DNA from: Margaritispora aquatica
Lineage: Eukaryota; Ascomycota; Leotiomycetes; Helotiales; Discinellaceae
Length of the DNA stretch: 64,000 nucleotides
Direction: 5' to 3'
NCBI GenBank assembly: GCA_007644065.1
Contig: VJWN01000004.1
Location: 372,001 to 436,000 of the forward strand
Position numbers and translations under genes: made by a program. Below the pieces are notes generated by a model. It was given only the letters and a program-made list of their open reading frames with translations. It was not told the origin of the DNA and made no database searches. Below are positions 1-10,638 of the stretch, piece by piece (positions within the stretch are counted from its first letter, which is position 1; the number at the start of each line of letters is the position of its first letter).

Positions 1-2906
1 GGACAACCTCTCGAACTCTAGGAAGCTCCACTACCCTACATCAAGTGATGTATTGGCATTAGCGATTTCTGCTCAGATTCTAGGATTTGTTGACTTTCCG
101 CACTCTTGTCTTCTGCAGGTGCTTGTCAGTATTGCCGTTTCTCTTGCTTCTGAGATCTCCATTGATGACTGGAGCGATGCCCGAGAACTTGGTAGAAGAC
201 GGCGAGCATATTCAGCGATGGTTGTTACCATAGTCTGATGCATTGGATCATGAGACGAACAGAGCACATATCCGTGCTTCCGCAAAATACTCATCAGTCG
301 TCCCGTCGCTGAAGAACTGTCAGAGGGAGATGTTTGCTAGTACGGATATCTCCAGAGGGACATCTTTGAGTAGTCTCGATGATGCTTGATGTAGCACGAG
401 AATATCAGAATGGACTGGAGATCCCCGCACTCAGGAGCTTTCTGAGAACGAAATGCCTTGAAGAACCTTGAAGAAAACTCTATTTCTTCCAAATCCTACC
501 CCGATAGCTTGGTCGGCGTCTCTCAAGCTTTCCTGGCCAGTGCGTCGGGCATTCTGGCGGCGGTATTCGTTGTTCCCTCCTTCCCGTTGTCTCATTGAGG
601 CTTTGTAGTCGCGATAAGTATGATGGGGTAGGCCCTTGTGGCTCATCACAGGTGACAATTTCTCGCTCTATGTGGAGACATGATAGCTCAAAGCCTTTGC
701 TCAAGTAGCTTTCGTCGTCGGCAAGTGTAGAAGAGCTAGTCAAAGCGCTATTGATATCGGCACTCCACTTGCCAAGCCATCGTGAGCTTCAATTCAACTG
801 CAGGCCACAAGTTTCAGAGCTTCCGATGACAGATATGAACAAGTGTTGTGGTTGAAAAAAAAAAAATACTTTGAAGTTTAAAGATTCACAGTTCAAAATA
901 TTGTTACATGAACGGCAGAAATATTCTTTCGTTTCGTGGGGTTGAGCAAGGATCGTCATCCCCGCGGATGTGTGGAAAGATCACTCTCAATGCTTGGAAA
1001 AAGGTGCAAATATAGAGTGCTGGCATGCGTCATGATAATTGAATTTTCTTTCCGATTGGCAGGCTCTGCTAAAATGGAATATTGGTTACACAACAGCTGC
1101 AATCTAGGCATGATAGTAAGCTGAAGTCACAACTTTGTTGTTCATTGAAGGAAGATGTTATTACTGAATAAGTTTCTCTGAGAAAACCCTACTCAATGGT
1201 CTCAAGGGATATTGAATCTCTCCGATCTCCGCACTACTTGCCGTCTTCTAGTGTGATCAATATTTCGAAGGTCATGATAAACGCAAGTACCCCTCTAAGG
1301 TATTATCAACGGTGGATTTGACAAGGCTTCTCCCGGCGCTTTTGGTCATTCATGATAGGTCATGATTCAGCTACCACCAAACGTTGGCTGTCAGATTGCC
1401 TCGAAACAACGGTGCTTTGAACTTTGAAGCTCTGTTTGGATGAACAGAGCTTGGTCCTTCGTTTCAAGTTCGGAAACAATGAGACATTGCTTTGACAATG
1501 TCACCAAAATGGTATACTGAAGAAAATGGTACGAGTACGAGGTGACTAGATGAAAATACCTTCAACGGGTTGAGCGGGACACTGACACTGACAGCTCCTC
1601 GTCAAGCGAGTCGGGACCGAGGACATTCAGTGAGGGGTCCATTATATGACTACTAGATTCAACGATGTTGCAGCAAGTGGCGGTTGTCGGGCATCACCGA
1701 GCCCTCAAGAAACAAGTCTGTGTTTTGCTTGACTTTAACCTCAAAATATTTAGGCGGCCAAACTCTGCCACGTATAGGCATAACCTTGAGATGTCAAGAA
1801 TAACCTACCTCTTCGAATATGCAGAAAGGGATTGAAGCAGACAGCGTGCTGGAATAAAAATATGCAAGCCCAGCTCTGACTTGCAGACGGGATAATTTAA
1901 ATATCAATAGTGTGAAAACAAGGGGGACATCCGACGACCTACATTTTAGAGTTGAAGCTTGGGCCAGTGAAGTGTTCAGATCTCAGCCAAAATTGGACGA
2001 TTGACCTGGTTCCTGACAAGGATTCGAAGCACTTGGGCAAAAAGAGCGAACGAATGGTGCGGGAGATCACCCTTTTAGGACTGAACAGCGAACTCAAACT
2101 TTACCGAGAACCCATATGCCTGCTCGAATCGGCTAATCTCAAATCTGACATCGTCAAAGCCCCTTTTGACCATCTCATCACACAGAATGTCACCAATCCA
2201 AGCCCACTTGTACACTCTCACCAAGTTGTGGACTTCATTGAGTCTCTCGCGCATTTTCGGCCTCATCTCTATTCAAGATAAGCCTCGAGGTGTGCAATGT
2301 CGCGTTGCATCGCTCACAAGAACCCATTCACGTCAAGTGACTTTCGAAGCTTTTTAGCACAGCGCTAGAAAAGATACTAGAACAAAGTTTAACAACTACA
2401 ACTTTACTTGGTATCGAGGCACAGCTGATAAAGTTGGCCTGCATGGTGGGTAAAAATACAACCTTAAAAAACCATGAGTGCAATCATGCTCACCATCACA
2501 TCGAATACGAGAACCCCCGAGAGCCGGAGTTGCGAAGCTACCCTATCATGTCAACTCTCAGATCTTGACATGCGCGCGGCCCCGTTTTCATCTGCTTACA
2601 GCCCAGAGACGGGACCTGAAAACATGGGATCTGGTCTGGAAACCTTGTCGGGAGGGCTATCGAACCCAGTCAGCTCGACGCCACAGACTACCATCGCGGG
2701 GATGTGTTTATGAAAGTCCAGACTTGATATTCTTCCGAATAATGGGCATGCTACTGGTGTTGACAACATGAGGAGCCTTCGCCGGTCAACAAACTATATA
2801 TGTAGTGGACACCCTCGGAACGTCATGCTGCATAGTTTCTGAGGTCTACCTTCGTCACTTTCCATTTCTTCCCCTTCACCTATTTCAATAAGTACTCCTG
2901 CACACG
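1..2906. other. Intergenic stretch without a supported gene
   Basis: No reading frame here is long or protein-like enough to support. The longest frames are about 60-110 codons, several open only from non-ATG codons, and none joins into a recognisable family through plausible introns. A run of A lies near 857-867. The last 400 bases probably serve as promoter for the WSC gene that follows. Minus-strand frames around 73-743 and 2075-2266 look slightly protein-like and could be decayed coding sequence, but I cannot identify them. Confidence 0.5.
2795..2801 (+). promoter_or_regulatory. Possible TATA box of the WSC gene
   Basis: TATATAT lies about 110 bases before the ATG of the WSC protein gene, a usual distance for a fungal TATA element with a short leader. 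The match is by sequence and position only. Confidence 0.35.
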
Positions 2907-4951
2907 ATGTTGGGTCTTACAACTCTCGTTACGGCTTCGGCTGCACTTACACTCTTTTCCAGTGTCTCTGCTGGACCTCTTGTCGAGGTCGTCAAGCGGA
3001 CAGGGCCTGTTTCGTTACCCTCCTGCTCCAGCTATACTCCTTTTGCGTATGTTGGCTGCTACAATGAATCGAGCTTGCCCACCACCACATTGATTTTCCG
3101 AACCAATCTTCCTAGCACGGGTATGACCGTCGAGATATGTACAGCATACTGCAAAGGAAATCTTTACCAATATGCAGGTCTTGAGTGAGTCGAATCTGAT
3201 GAGTCTTGTAGGAAGGCTTTAGATCAAGGCTAACAACCTCCCAGGTACTATGGCGAATGTTTCTGTGGCGGAAGTATCAATGGAGCCCTGGTTGATGGGT
3301 CTAACTGCAATCTGCCATGCGATGGCGACAAGACGGAAGCATGTGGTGGCAGCGACTTTGTATCGATTTACGAAGATCCTACATTTCCTGTAGTTGACAC
3401 CACCACTATCGCCGATTATCAGTCGATGGGTTGCTATACCGATCTTTCCAGCACAGGACGCACTCTCCAATGGCAGCAAACCTTGGATACAACCACCATG
3501 ACTGTGGAGACTTGCTTATTTAAGTGCAAGAGTGGTGGTTACTCCTTTGCTGGACTGGAGTATGGGCAAGAAGTGAGTTATCTAAGTTTCATCATTTTCC
3601 GGGCAAGAGAGTATTAATTCGGGAATATCAATTATTTGCTTTGGATTGCAATTTCCTCGCTACCTAAATTCTAGATGAAAAAGCTGCGGACTAACATATT
3701 CAATAGTGCTGGTGTGGTGTTGTTCTCGGCAATGGAACAGTCCAAGTCGATTCCTCCCAATGCGCTATGCCATGTACAGGAAACTCCCAAGAGACTTGTG
3801 GTGACAGATCTCTTTTGAATCTATATGTTGCCACGGACATTGATTCTACGTTCGTATACCCACCCTAAGACTGTGCCTGACATTGCTCAAAGCATTCGCA
3901 ATTCATTGTTTCACACAAGACTTTCTCCCCTCTAAGTCAAAGCTGTCAAATGGATGACAAACTAACTCTTTTGTTTAGTGAGCCTTGCAACGGTGGAAGC
4001 CCTCCAAGTTCCAGTTCGAGCTCTAGCTCTGGCTCATCCACCACATCCACCAGTTCCTCATCATCAACCACCTCACCACCGATCACAACCACATCACCAA
4101 CGTCGACCAAGACAACCACCAGCCCGACACCAAAACTTTGCACCTCAACAACCACAGTCACCCCTGCACCAACCTGCGAGTACAAGTGCGGCAAATGGTG
4201 CTCAAACCCAATTCCCGACTTCTCAGATGCCAAGGGATGTGGAGTTGCTGCTTCATACTGTTCAGTTCAAGTCGCTTCTTGCTTCTTGGAGGCCGGTTTC
4301 CCTGAGTCCTTGAAGTGTTTCCAATTCGCTGCCTGGTGTTCCAACATTGGTACATTTGGCAAGAACTACTGCCCAGGTGGATCTTGCTCCAAGCCCAACT
4401 GCAAGTCCAAATACCCACCAGTTGGACCTTCTACGACTTCAAGCCCATCCATCTCCACAAGCGTATACACCTGCTCGGCCACCTCGGTTAGTACCACCAA
4501 AACCACAGCGACGACCAGCTCGACTTCGACCGGGATCCCAGTGCCCACCGCATCCAACGTCTGTGTGCAACCACACTCGCCTTCCAAGGGATACACATCC
4601 GGCTCACCAGTCGGTGGTATCAGTCTCCCATGCCTGACATGCAACAACTTGCAATCCGATTACAACTCCAACCCATTCAAACTGTACACCGATTCTGATA
4701 CCAAGAAGTGCAACAGCTACAAGAGTGACAAGAACAGCATTGTCAAGGCTTGCCAGGACGCATGCGATAAACAATACTATAGCTGCATATACACGTATGC
4801 TCAGAGCTGCAAGACGAACAGTGGAAGGAACGGACAGGACAATTACAGTCAGTCGAAGAACAAGTGCCAGAACCAGCAAGCAGATTGCTACAAGGCGAAC
4901 TCGGGGGTTAGTAGCAATGGTCGCTGTGGAAGCTGGAATAGCGGTTGGTGA
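2907..4951 (+). CDS. Secreted two-WSC-domain protein with Ser/Thr-rich linkers and Cys-rich tail
   Basis: Four exons (2907-3184, 3245-3572, 3707-3849, 3979-4951) give 573 residues. The first 20 or so residues form a signal peptide ending near SVSAG. Two WSC domains follow. The first runs from YVGCYNES to the ECFCGG and PCDG segments and is split by intron 1. The second runs from MGCYTDLS through CWCGVVLG and CAMPCTGN and is split by intron 2. From about residue 255 there is a Ser/Thr-rich linker, then a Cys-rich segment (KCGKWC, SYCSVQVASC), another Ser/Thr stretch and a second Cys-rich tail. WSC domains are carbohydrate-binding modules of fungal cell-wall sensors and secreted wall or glycan proteins. 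There is no C-terminal membrane helix, so a secreted or wall-bound protein is more likely than a Wsc stress sensor. All three introns restore the WSC consensus exactly. Confidence 0.9.
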
Positions 4952-5556
4952 TAGAGATAATTCGCGGAGGTTGGAGAAATATTTATTGATATTTAATGTT
5001 TGTTAATTAATTCTACAAACGAAAAGCTGTTGGTCGAAGGGGTGATTTAGGAGTCATGTCTGTTACTCGATCAATGTACCTTTTGAAATCTTGAATAATC
5101 TTACTGATAGTCTATGACTAAGATATCTGAAAGTACCAAGTTTCCTGGTTGACCTAGCGTTCTCGCTTGGGCTCTGATATATTCCAAGGCGTTAAGTCTG
5201 CATTTTATAGACACATATCAACTTTCAATCTTGATCGAACATCGATATTCTCATAGTTGCATTAACACACCTATTGTCTATATTATGGTAAAGTATGTAG
5301 TTTGAGCAGAATGAGACATGTTTCAATTCCTCCAGGATGTGGAGAACCCCGGCCTGCATCTCCTCCCCGCCGAGGACCAAGTGATCAGCGACAAGGAGCA
5401 ACCGACGATAGCCGTCTTTCTTGACTTTCGTAACAAGACACTCAGATCATTCACTACCAAACGACCAGATCAAATGTCTTGACATCAATTGAGTACCGAC
5501 TTCGAGTCGGGAATATCCTCCTACTTTGATAAATAATTTGCCATCATCTCAGCACC
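4952..5556. other. Intergenic, WSC gene to BCKDH E1 alpha gene
   Basis: About 600 bases between two tandem plus-strand genes. It should contain the WSC 3' end and the promoter of the dehydrogenase gene. I see no RNA gene, repeat or clear core-promoter element. Confidence 0.5.
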
Positions 5557-7000
5557 ATGAAGATTCCAATTCCCCGTCTAAGAAGTGCACAGTTCGCACT
5601 CCCTTGCTCAAACACTATTCGACCTCTATGCCAACCAAGATGGTCTTCCTCACTTTCGCAGAAGCCTGGATCGGCTGGGTACGTGAATAGATGCTATATA
5701 GAAATCACAGCTAACCATAGCAACAGTGTCCGTTTCCCAGGTGCTGTGGACAGCAAGTTCACATCCGCCCTAACCTTCGAACTCCCATCAACCTACCCAG
5801 CCATGCCCACCTACCGAGCGATGTCTCCTGAAGGCGAGATAATAGACCCGAACTTCATTCCTGCTTCGGACGAAATCGCGCTCAAAATGTACGAGAATAT
5901 GGTCTCGGTCTCAATCATGGATGCGATCATGTTTGATGCCCAGCGACAGGGACGGCTGAGTTTCTACATGACCTGCCATGGCGAGGAAGGCACATGCGTG
6001 GGTTCTGCGAGTGCGTTGGAGAAAGAAGATGTGGTTTTCAGTCAGTATAGGGAGGCGGGCGTGTTTGCGCAGAGGGGATTCACGTTCGACGATTTCATGA
6101 GCCAGTTGTTTGCGAATAGGAAAGATCCAGGATTGGGAAGGAACATGCCGGTGCATTATGGAAGTGCGAAATTGAACATCGTATGTCACTTGCTCATATT
6201 CCGCCAACTTGGTCTAACCTGAATAGCACACTATCTCTTCGCCTCTAGCAACTCAAATACCGCAAGCTGCAGGCGCGGCTTACGCTTTGAAGGTACAACG
6301 GCTCACAAACCCCAATATACCCCCTCGGATAGTCGCCTGTTATTTTGGTGAAGGTGCTGCATCAGAAGGCGACTTCCATGCTGCACTCAATATAGCCGCG
6401 ACACGGTCATGTCCTATTATCTTCATATGTCGTAACAATGGATATGCAATCTCCACCCCTACACTCGAGCAGTACCGAGGGGATGGCATTGCCTCGAGAG
6501 GTACAGGCTATGGAATTGATACTATACGAGTAGATGGTAACGACATCTGGGCCGTCCGCGAAGTCACAAAACGTGCTCGTGAACTGGCGTTAAAAGATGG
6601 AGGCAAACCCGTGCTGATAGAAGCCATGTCATATCGCATTTCTCACCATAGCACATCCGATGACTCCTTCGCTTACCGCGCTCGAGTCGAGGTAGAGGAT
6701 TGGAAACGCCGGGATAATCCTATCACTCGATTACGGAAGTATCTCGAGCTTCGCAAAGTGTGGGATGATGAGAAAGAATCAGCTGCAAGGACTAGAATTA
6801 GGAAGGAAGTGCTTAAGGCGTTTGCGGCGGCTGAGAAGGAGAAGAAGCCACCGCTGAGAAGTATGTTTGAGGATGTGTATGAGGAGATGACTCCTGGAAC
6901 GAAGGCACAAATGGGGGAGTTGAAGAGTTTGATTGAGAGGTATCCTGATGAATATGATGTATCTGAGTTTGAGGGAGGGAAGGATAGTTTAGGTGCCTAA
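5557..7000 (+). CDS. BCKDHA: 2-oxoisovalerate dehydrogenase E1 component, alpha subunit (mitochondrial)
   Basis: Three exons (5557-5678, 5727-6180, 6227-7000) give 449 residues, the family's usual length. The protein is the thiamine-diphosphate-dependent alpha subunit of the branched-chain 2-oxoacid dehydrogenase complex, which decarboxylates the oxoacids of Val, Leu and Ile in the mitochondrial matrix. The first 40 residues, with Arg, Ser and no acidic residues, look like a mitochondrial presequence. The body shows PTYRAMSPEGEI, FYMTCHGEEG, the TPP/Mg motif from GEGAASEGD to CRNN (about 234-264), and the regulatory loop YRISHHSTSDDSFAYR (about 326-341), where the mammalian enzyme is phosphorylated. 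Intron 1 is only 48 nt, a multiple of three and free of stops, so an unspliced transcript would stay in frame with 16 extra residues. Splicing restores SAGVRFPGAVDS. Confidence 0.95.
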
Positions 7001-7577
7001 TGGCTTGTACTCATACATATCATACGTTCTAGATTGTTTATGTTCTATAAACTCATTTATGTGCAAGTATATATACATGCCAGTCTCCACGTCCCGAATT
7101 TTCTTTCCGGTATTGGTATACGAGCGAATACTATAGCGAAAGGGTCTGCCGAGCCAACCGACCCCGTTTCCGATCCCCACTCACCACCACCACTTCCCCA
7201 CAACTTGGATGTATCCACCTCCACGTCCACATGTCATGAATCACAGCGGATTCCTAGCAAAATCTTTCGGTCTACATTTCTTCTATATACATTCATTCGT
7301 TTTTCGTTCCCTTCTCTCCTCTTCTCATACATTTATATCTGTGATACTACAGAGACAGCTCTCACAATCTTGAAATACCACTCACTTTCGCTCCCTTGCC
7401 AAATTGCCTCGTCCGTCAGCAAACTCACGACAAATCTTTGAAATCTTTGAAATCTTTGAAATCTTTGAAATCTTTGAAATCTTTGAAATCTTTGAAATCT
7501 TCGAAATCTTCGACATTTTCCTTCTCCCTTAGCCAAGTTAGACATCACCATCCATCCAAAAATAAGAACAAAGAAAA
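7001..7577. other. Intergenic and leader region with 9-bp tandem repeat
   Basis: Between tandem plus-strand genes. The first half is ordinary. From about 7170 it is C/T-rich, as in many fungal promoters and leaders, and near its end it holds nine copies of a 9-bp repeat (7432-7512). The small gene's ATG lies 65 bases after the repeat. Confidence 0.6.
7432..7512 (+). repeat. Nine-copy 9-bp tandem repeat (AAATCTTTG)
   Basis: Nine head-to-tail copies of AAATCTTTG without gaps. The last two copies read AAATCTTCG. Each unit holds the half-palindrome TTTGAAA at the junctions. It lies just before the start codon of the 117-residue protein gene, so it is in the core promoter or 5' leader. It can be read as KSLKSL... 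or, on the other strand, RFQRFQ..., but neither frame joins a gene. Confidence 0.95.
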
Positions 7578-8174
7578 ATGGCGCCTAAAGGCCCTTATAA
7601 GCTGTGTACCGTGAATACAGCCCCGGAGAGAGCGAAGAGACTCGTTGGACGGGTGGTACAGGATGTTAAGGAGGAGTATACAATTGATTATCTGGAGAAT
7701 GTTACTCGTATGTCCTCTTAATTTAATTTATTTTATTGATTTGGGGGTGAAACTGTGTTGTGCTTGGACTGCAAGAGTTTGGTCTGAATGGTGTAGTGGA
7801 AAAATCGTCGTTTTCTACGAGAATATTCAATGACATGAAGCTAATCCTGCATTCAAAATAGGGATAGAAGACGTCCGCGATATGTGCGAAAGGAATAAGC
7901 CCGATGTTTTGGTAGGCAATATATCTCCCATTTCTCTTTCTAACTCTATTCTTTTCTTATTCTTGATACTTATCTACAACATCTAACATAAGTGCGACAG
8001 TTCTGCGCATCAATGTGGACGAAAGAAGAGGGCGAGGAGATCCAACGCATAGCTCGCGAAACGGTGCCAGGAATCAAGACGATGGCGATACCTCATGGAT
8101 TGCAGGTTGAGAAGGGCCCGGATGCTATTGTAGAGTATTTGAAGGAGGAGTGGCCAAGGTTGGTGGGCTGCTGA
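7578..8174 (+). CDS. Small conserved fungal protein of unknown function (117 aa)
   Basis: Three exons (7578-7707, 7862-7911, 8001-8174) give 117 residues beginning MAPKGPYKLCTVNTAPERAK. The spliced protein is compact, with no signal peptide or membrane helix. It alternates charged helices and short strands: RVVQDVKEEYTIDYLENV, then IEDVRDMCERNKPDVLFCAS, then an end with GLQVEKGPDAIVEYLKEEWP. It reads like a small single-domain cytosolic protein resembling conserved hypothetical proteins of other Pezizomycotina, from memory only. The start is the only ATG that opens the frame, and both introns have GT-AG ends and keep the frame. No catalytic motif is obvious. The leader repeat at 7432-7512 is its most distinctive regulatory feature. 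Confidence 0.8.
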
Positions 8175-8922
8175 CATGATGCTGATTCTGAAAGGTGGGA
8201 TACAGAGACTTGGGATATCGAAGTGGTTTGAATATGTAGACTGATTGTATTGTGTTTATTATGTTTTGTTTTACCTTGATGGGAGGATGTTTCGATTTCG
8301 TGCTCGAATTAGACTATAATTTGTCCATTCTATCCTTTCGCTTGTATTGTGAGTTCCTCGCCTGATGTTTCCGAGCAAAACATCCGTTACTAGCAACTCT
8401 ATCCACTCGTCAACACACACTATTTAAAACTTCCATCTCTCGTACTCACTATATCCATCTATAAGCTTTCACCAATTCTTCGAAACAAACTAAATGTGCC
8501 CAGGACCAAGTCACCAATCAACGCCACAACACATCACCCCACCATATCCAGTGCACAAGCACAGCCTCCATCAAAATCATGCGAGTATGCGGCACAGTAC
8601 TACCCAAACCCAACCAAAGACAGCAATTCCCACCGCCAACCAATGGAATCCTCTTCTCCCTTTTCCTCTCACCCTTCCCATCCATACTTGTAAAAAGCAG
8701 CCCTCGGTCTGAATCTTGCCCGTCGTAGGCTCTTTATCCGGCTTTTGATTCCCCAATCGGTCAAAGCTGGGGCTGAATCTGAACCACCTCTCCTACCACA
8801 TGGGCATGGGCTGCAGATAGATATACCCACCTCAGCCCTCTTTTCGTCTCATCCATCGAACTAAGTTTGTGTTTTCCTCGAAGACTGGAAGTACAGTATT
8901 TGCATCGGATATACGGTACACG
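8175..8922. other. Intergenic, C/A-rich promoter region
   Basis: Separates two tandem plus-strand genes. Its middle (about 8480-8700) is rich in CA and CC with overlapping open frames that lack protein character. A TATTTAAA-like stretch lies near 8420. Nothing else supported. Confidence 0.4.
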
Positions 8923-10305
8923 ATGAGTCGACAGCGATACGAACCGGTATGTTGATTCCAGTCCTTTATGTCGCCAGCCCCGCTTTAGATTGCTTGTGAG
9001 AGGGAAGAGCTGGAGGAGAGAGGAGAGGGTACATTTTCTGGATGCCTAAATTTCGAAATGCTCGGAAACAGCAGCAATTCTTCACCAGCAAGCAATGATG
9101 GAGATAATGGAGATGGATGCGATGAACGAGTGTGCTAGTGATGGGATAGAGATTGAAAATGCGAATTGAGAGAAAGATCTCAAATGGCTAATGAAAGAAA
9201 TAGGTCGCTCAGCGTGATGAGGTGATAATCCTCGATAGCATCCATAACTCGCCAAACTATGTATTTCTCCCCGCTCAACTCAACCCTCATACCATACCAA
9301 CCCAAGCCAAACCAAGACAACCACTAACAGCCTCTCCCACAAACAGAACTACAACTCCGCGATCCCCAACTCTGTACCCTCCTCCACTGCACCATCCGTA
9401 ATATCCACCACCACCAGCTCAACAACGCTCTCGCGCAACACAACCCCGGTGCCCACCTACAGCGGAGGAGTAGGAGGACCACCGCCCCCCTTCTCGCCAT
9501 CCTCGCCTCCGCCCTCATTCCACACTGTCTCCTCGCCAGGAACTCCGCGCCCCTCGCGTTCGATCAGGACATCGCACTCGAATCCGTCGTACGCCGAGCT
9601 ATGGGGTGTGGCAGCCAGCACCGTGGGCGGAGCCATGACCGAGACGGAGACTGAACTAGGGACTGAGGGCGGGAGGGGAATAGGTACGAGCAACGATGCG
9701 CTTGCGACGATTGCGGGGTTGAGGACGAGGGTTGAGTGGTTGGAGGAGAGTATCGGACGATTACTGGTACGTTTACCTTTTTGACTCTCCCACATTACCA
9801 ATACACCAGAACAGAGCAACCCAAACCGCTCGAGCGAAGAGGAGAGAAACTAACAAAAGAAAAATAACAGATGGAGAAAGACGCCTACACGAACCAAAAC
9901 CGCAACGGCCCTCCCTCCGACGGCGGAGAATCATCCTCCTCCTCTAATCCCCATTCCAACCCCAACCACAGAAGCAAGCGCAACAACTGCTGCGTGACAT
10001 TCTCATCCACGACCCCCGATCTCGAGCGCGCCATTGCCAATGGTGGCCGTAACAACTGCTGCGTGTCGTTTCGGTCCGCCGAGCAGGTGGAGAGGGGAGC
10101 GCATGCCATCGCTGCTGTGCGACTCGTGCTGCTGGCGCTGGTTGTGATGTTCCTCACTCTGGCAATCAGTGGACGTGGTGGCAGTGGAGGTGGCAGGGAT
10201 AATATTAGGATTGGGGGTATGGATGGGGAGAGGGTCAACGGGATGGGTGTGGGGATTGAGAAGACAACGGAGGTTGTGAGTGCGTCGGGTGTGGATCTTG
10301 ATTGA
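8923..10305 (+). CDS. Low-complexity single-pass membrane protein, unknown function
   Basis: Three exons (8923-8946, 9347-9766, 9871-10305) give 292 residues. The first exon encodes only eight residues (MSRQRYEP) and is followed by a 400-nt intron. Residues up to about 100 are rich in Ser, Thr and Pro (GGPPPPFSPSSPPPSF). Near residue 135 there is a short helical stretch with RTRVEWLEESIGRLL, a possible coiled coil. Two similar motifs, KRNNCCVTFSS and GRNNCCVSFRS, each carry a CC pair. A hydrophobic helix (VRLVLLALVVMFLTLAIS) lies near residue 240, followed by a Gly-rich tail. The layout suggests a tail-anchored or single-pass protein. I do not recognise the family. The tiny first exon is less certain than the rest, but its join keeps the frame and has a GTATGT donor. 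Confidence 0.65.
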
Positions 10306-10638
10306 GAAGCGAAGAAGGGGAGGATGCAGGCCGAGATTCAGGAATAATGCCCTGACATGACACAATGCGGACTTTGGCGTTTGGATCCAGAAGGTTGGGC
10401 TAGGATTTCACATTTTTGAATATTGGGCTTCTTGATTGCAAATGTTTCTCATTTGATTTTCTCTGTATTGAGCATCTGCTAGCTAGATTCTAGAGAAGCT
10501 AATTAATGTAAGATGATAAGAGCAGTATTTGCTGTCAGTTCCTAAAAGTTAGTAAAACATTATAGCCAGAATATCGGTAAGATAGCAAGAATTTGCCAGA
10601 TGAATGCAAAATGAGTCCTCCAATGCTCCATAGCCATC
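10306..10638. other. Convergent 3' intergenic region
   Basis: AT-rich spacer of 333 bases between the 3' ends of two convergent genes. Presumably holds both polyadenylation regions. No other feature seen. Confidence 0.5.

Noticed and set aside
2075..2266. Minus-strand frame with protein-like composition
   Set aside because: Only 63 codons, no acceptable splice extension and no family match. May be a decayed exon, but unsupported.
3946..4879. Overlapping frames on both strands of the WSC gene's last exon
   Set aside because: Low-complexity Ser/Thr codons leave other frames open. Only the frame continuing the WSC domains is supported.
7333..7614. Frames reading KSLKSLKSL (plus) and RFQRFQRFQ (minus) through the 9-bp repeat
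   Set aside because: A 9-bp repeat without stops opens frames automatically. Neither has a plausible flank, and the real gene starts at 7578 in another frame.
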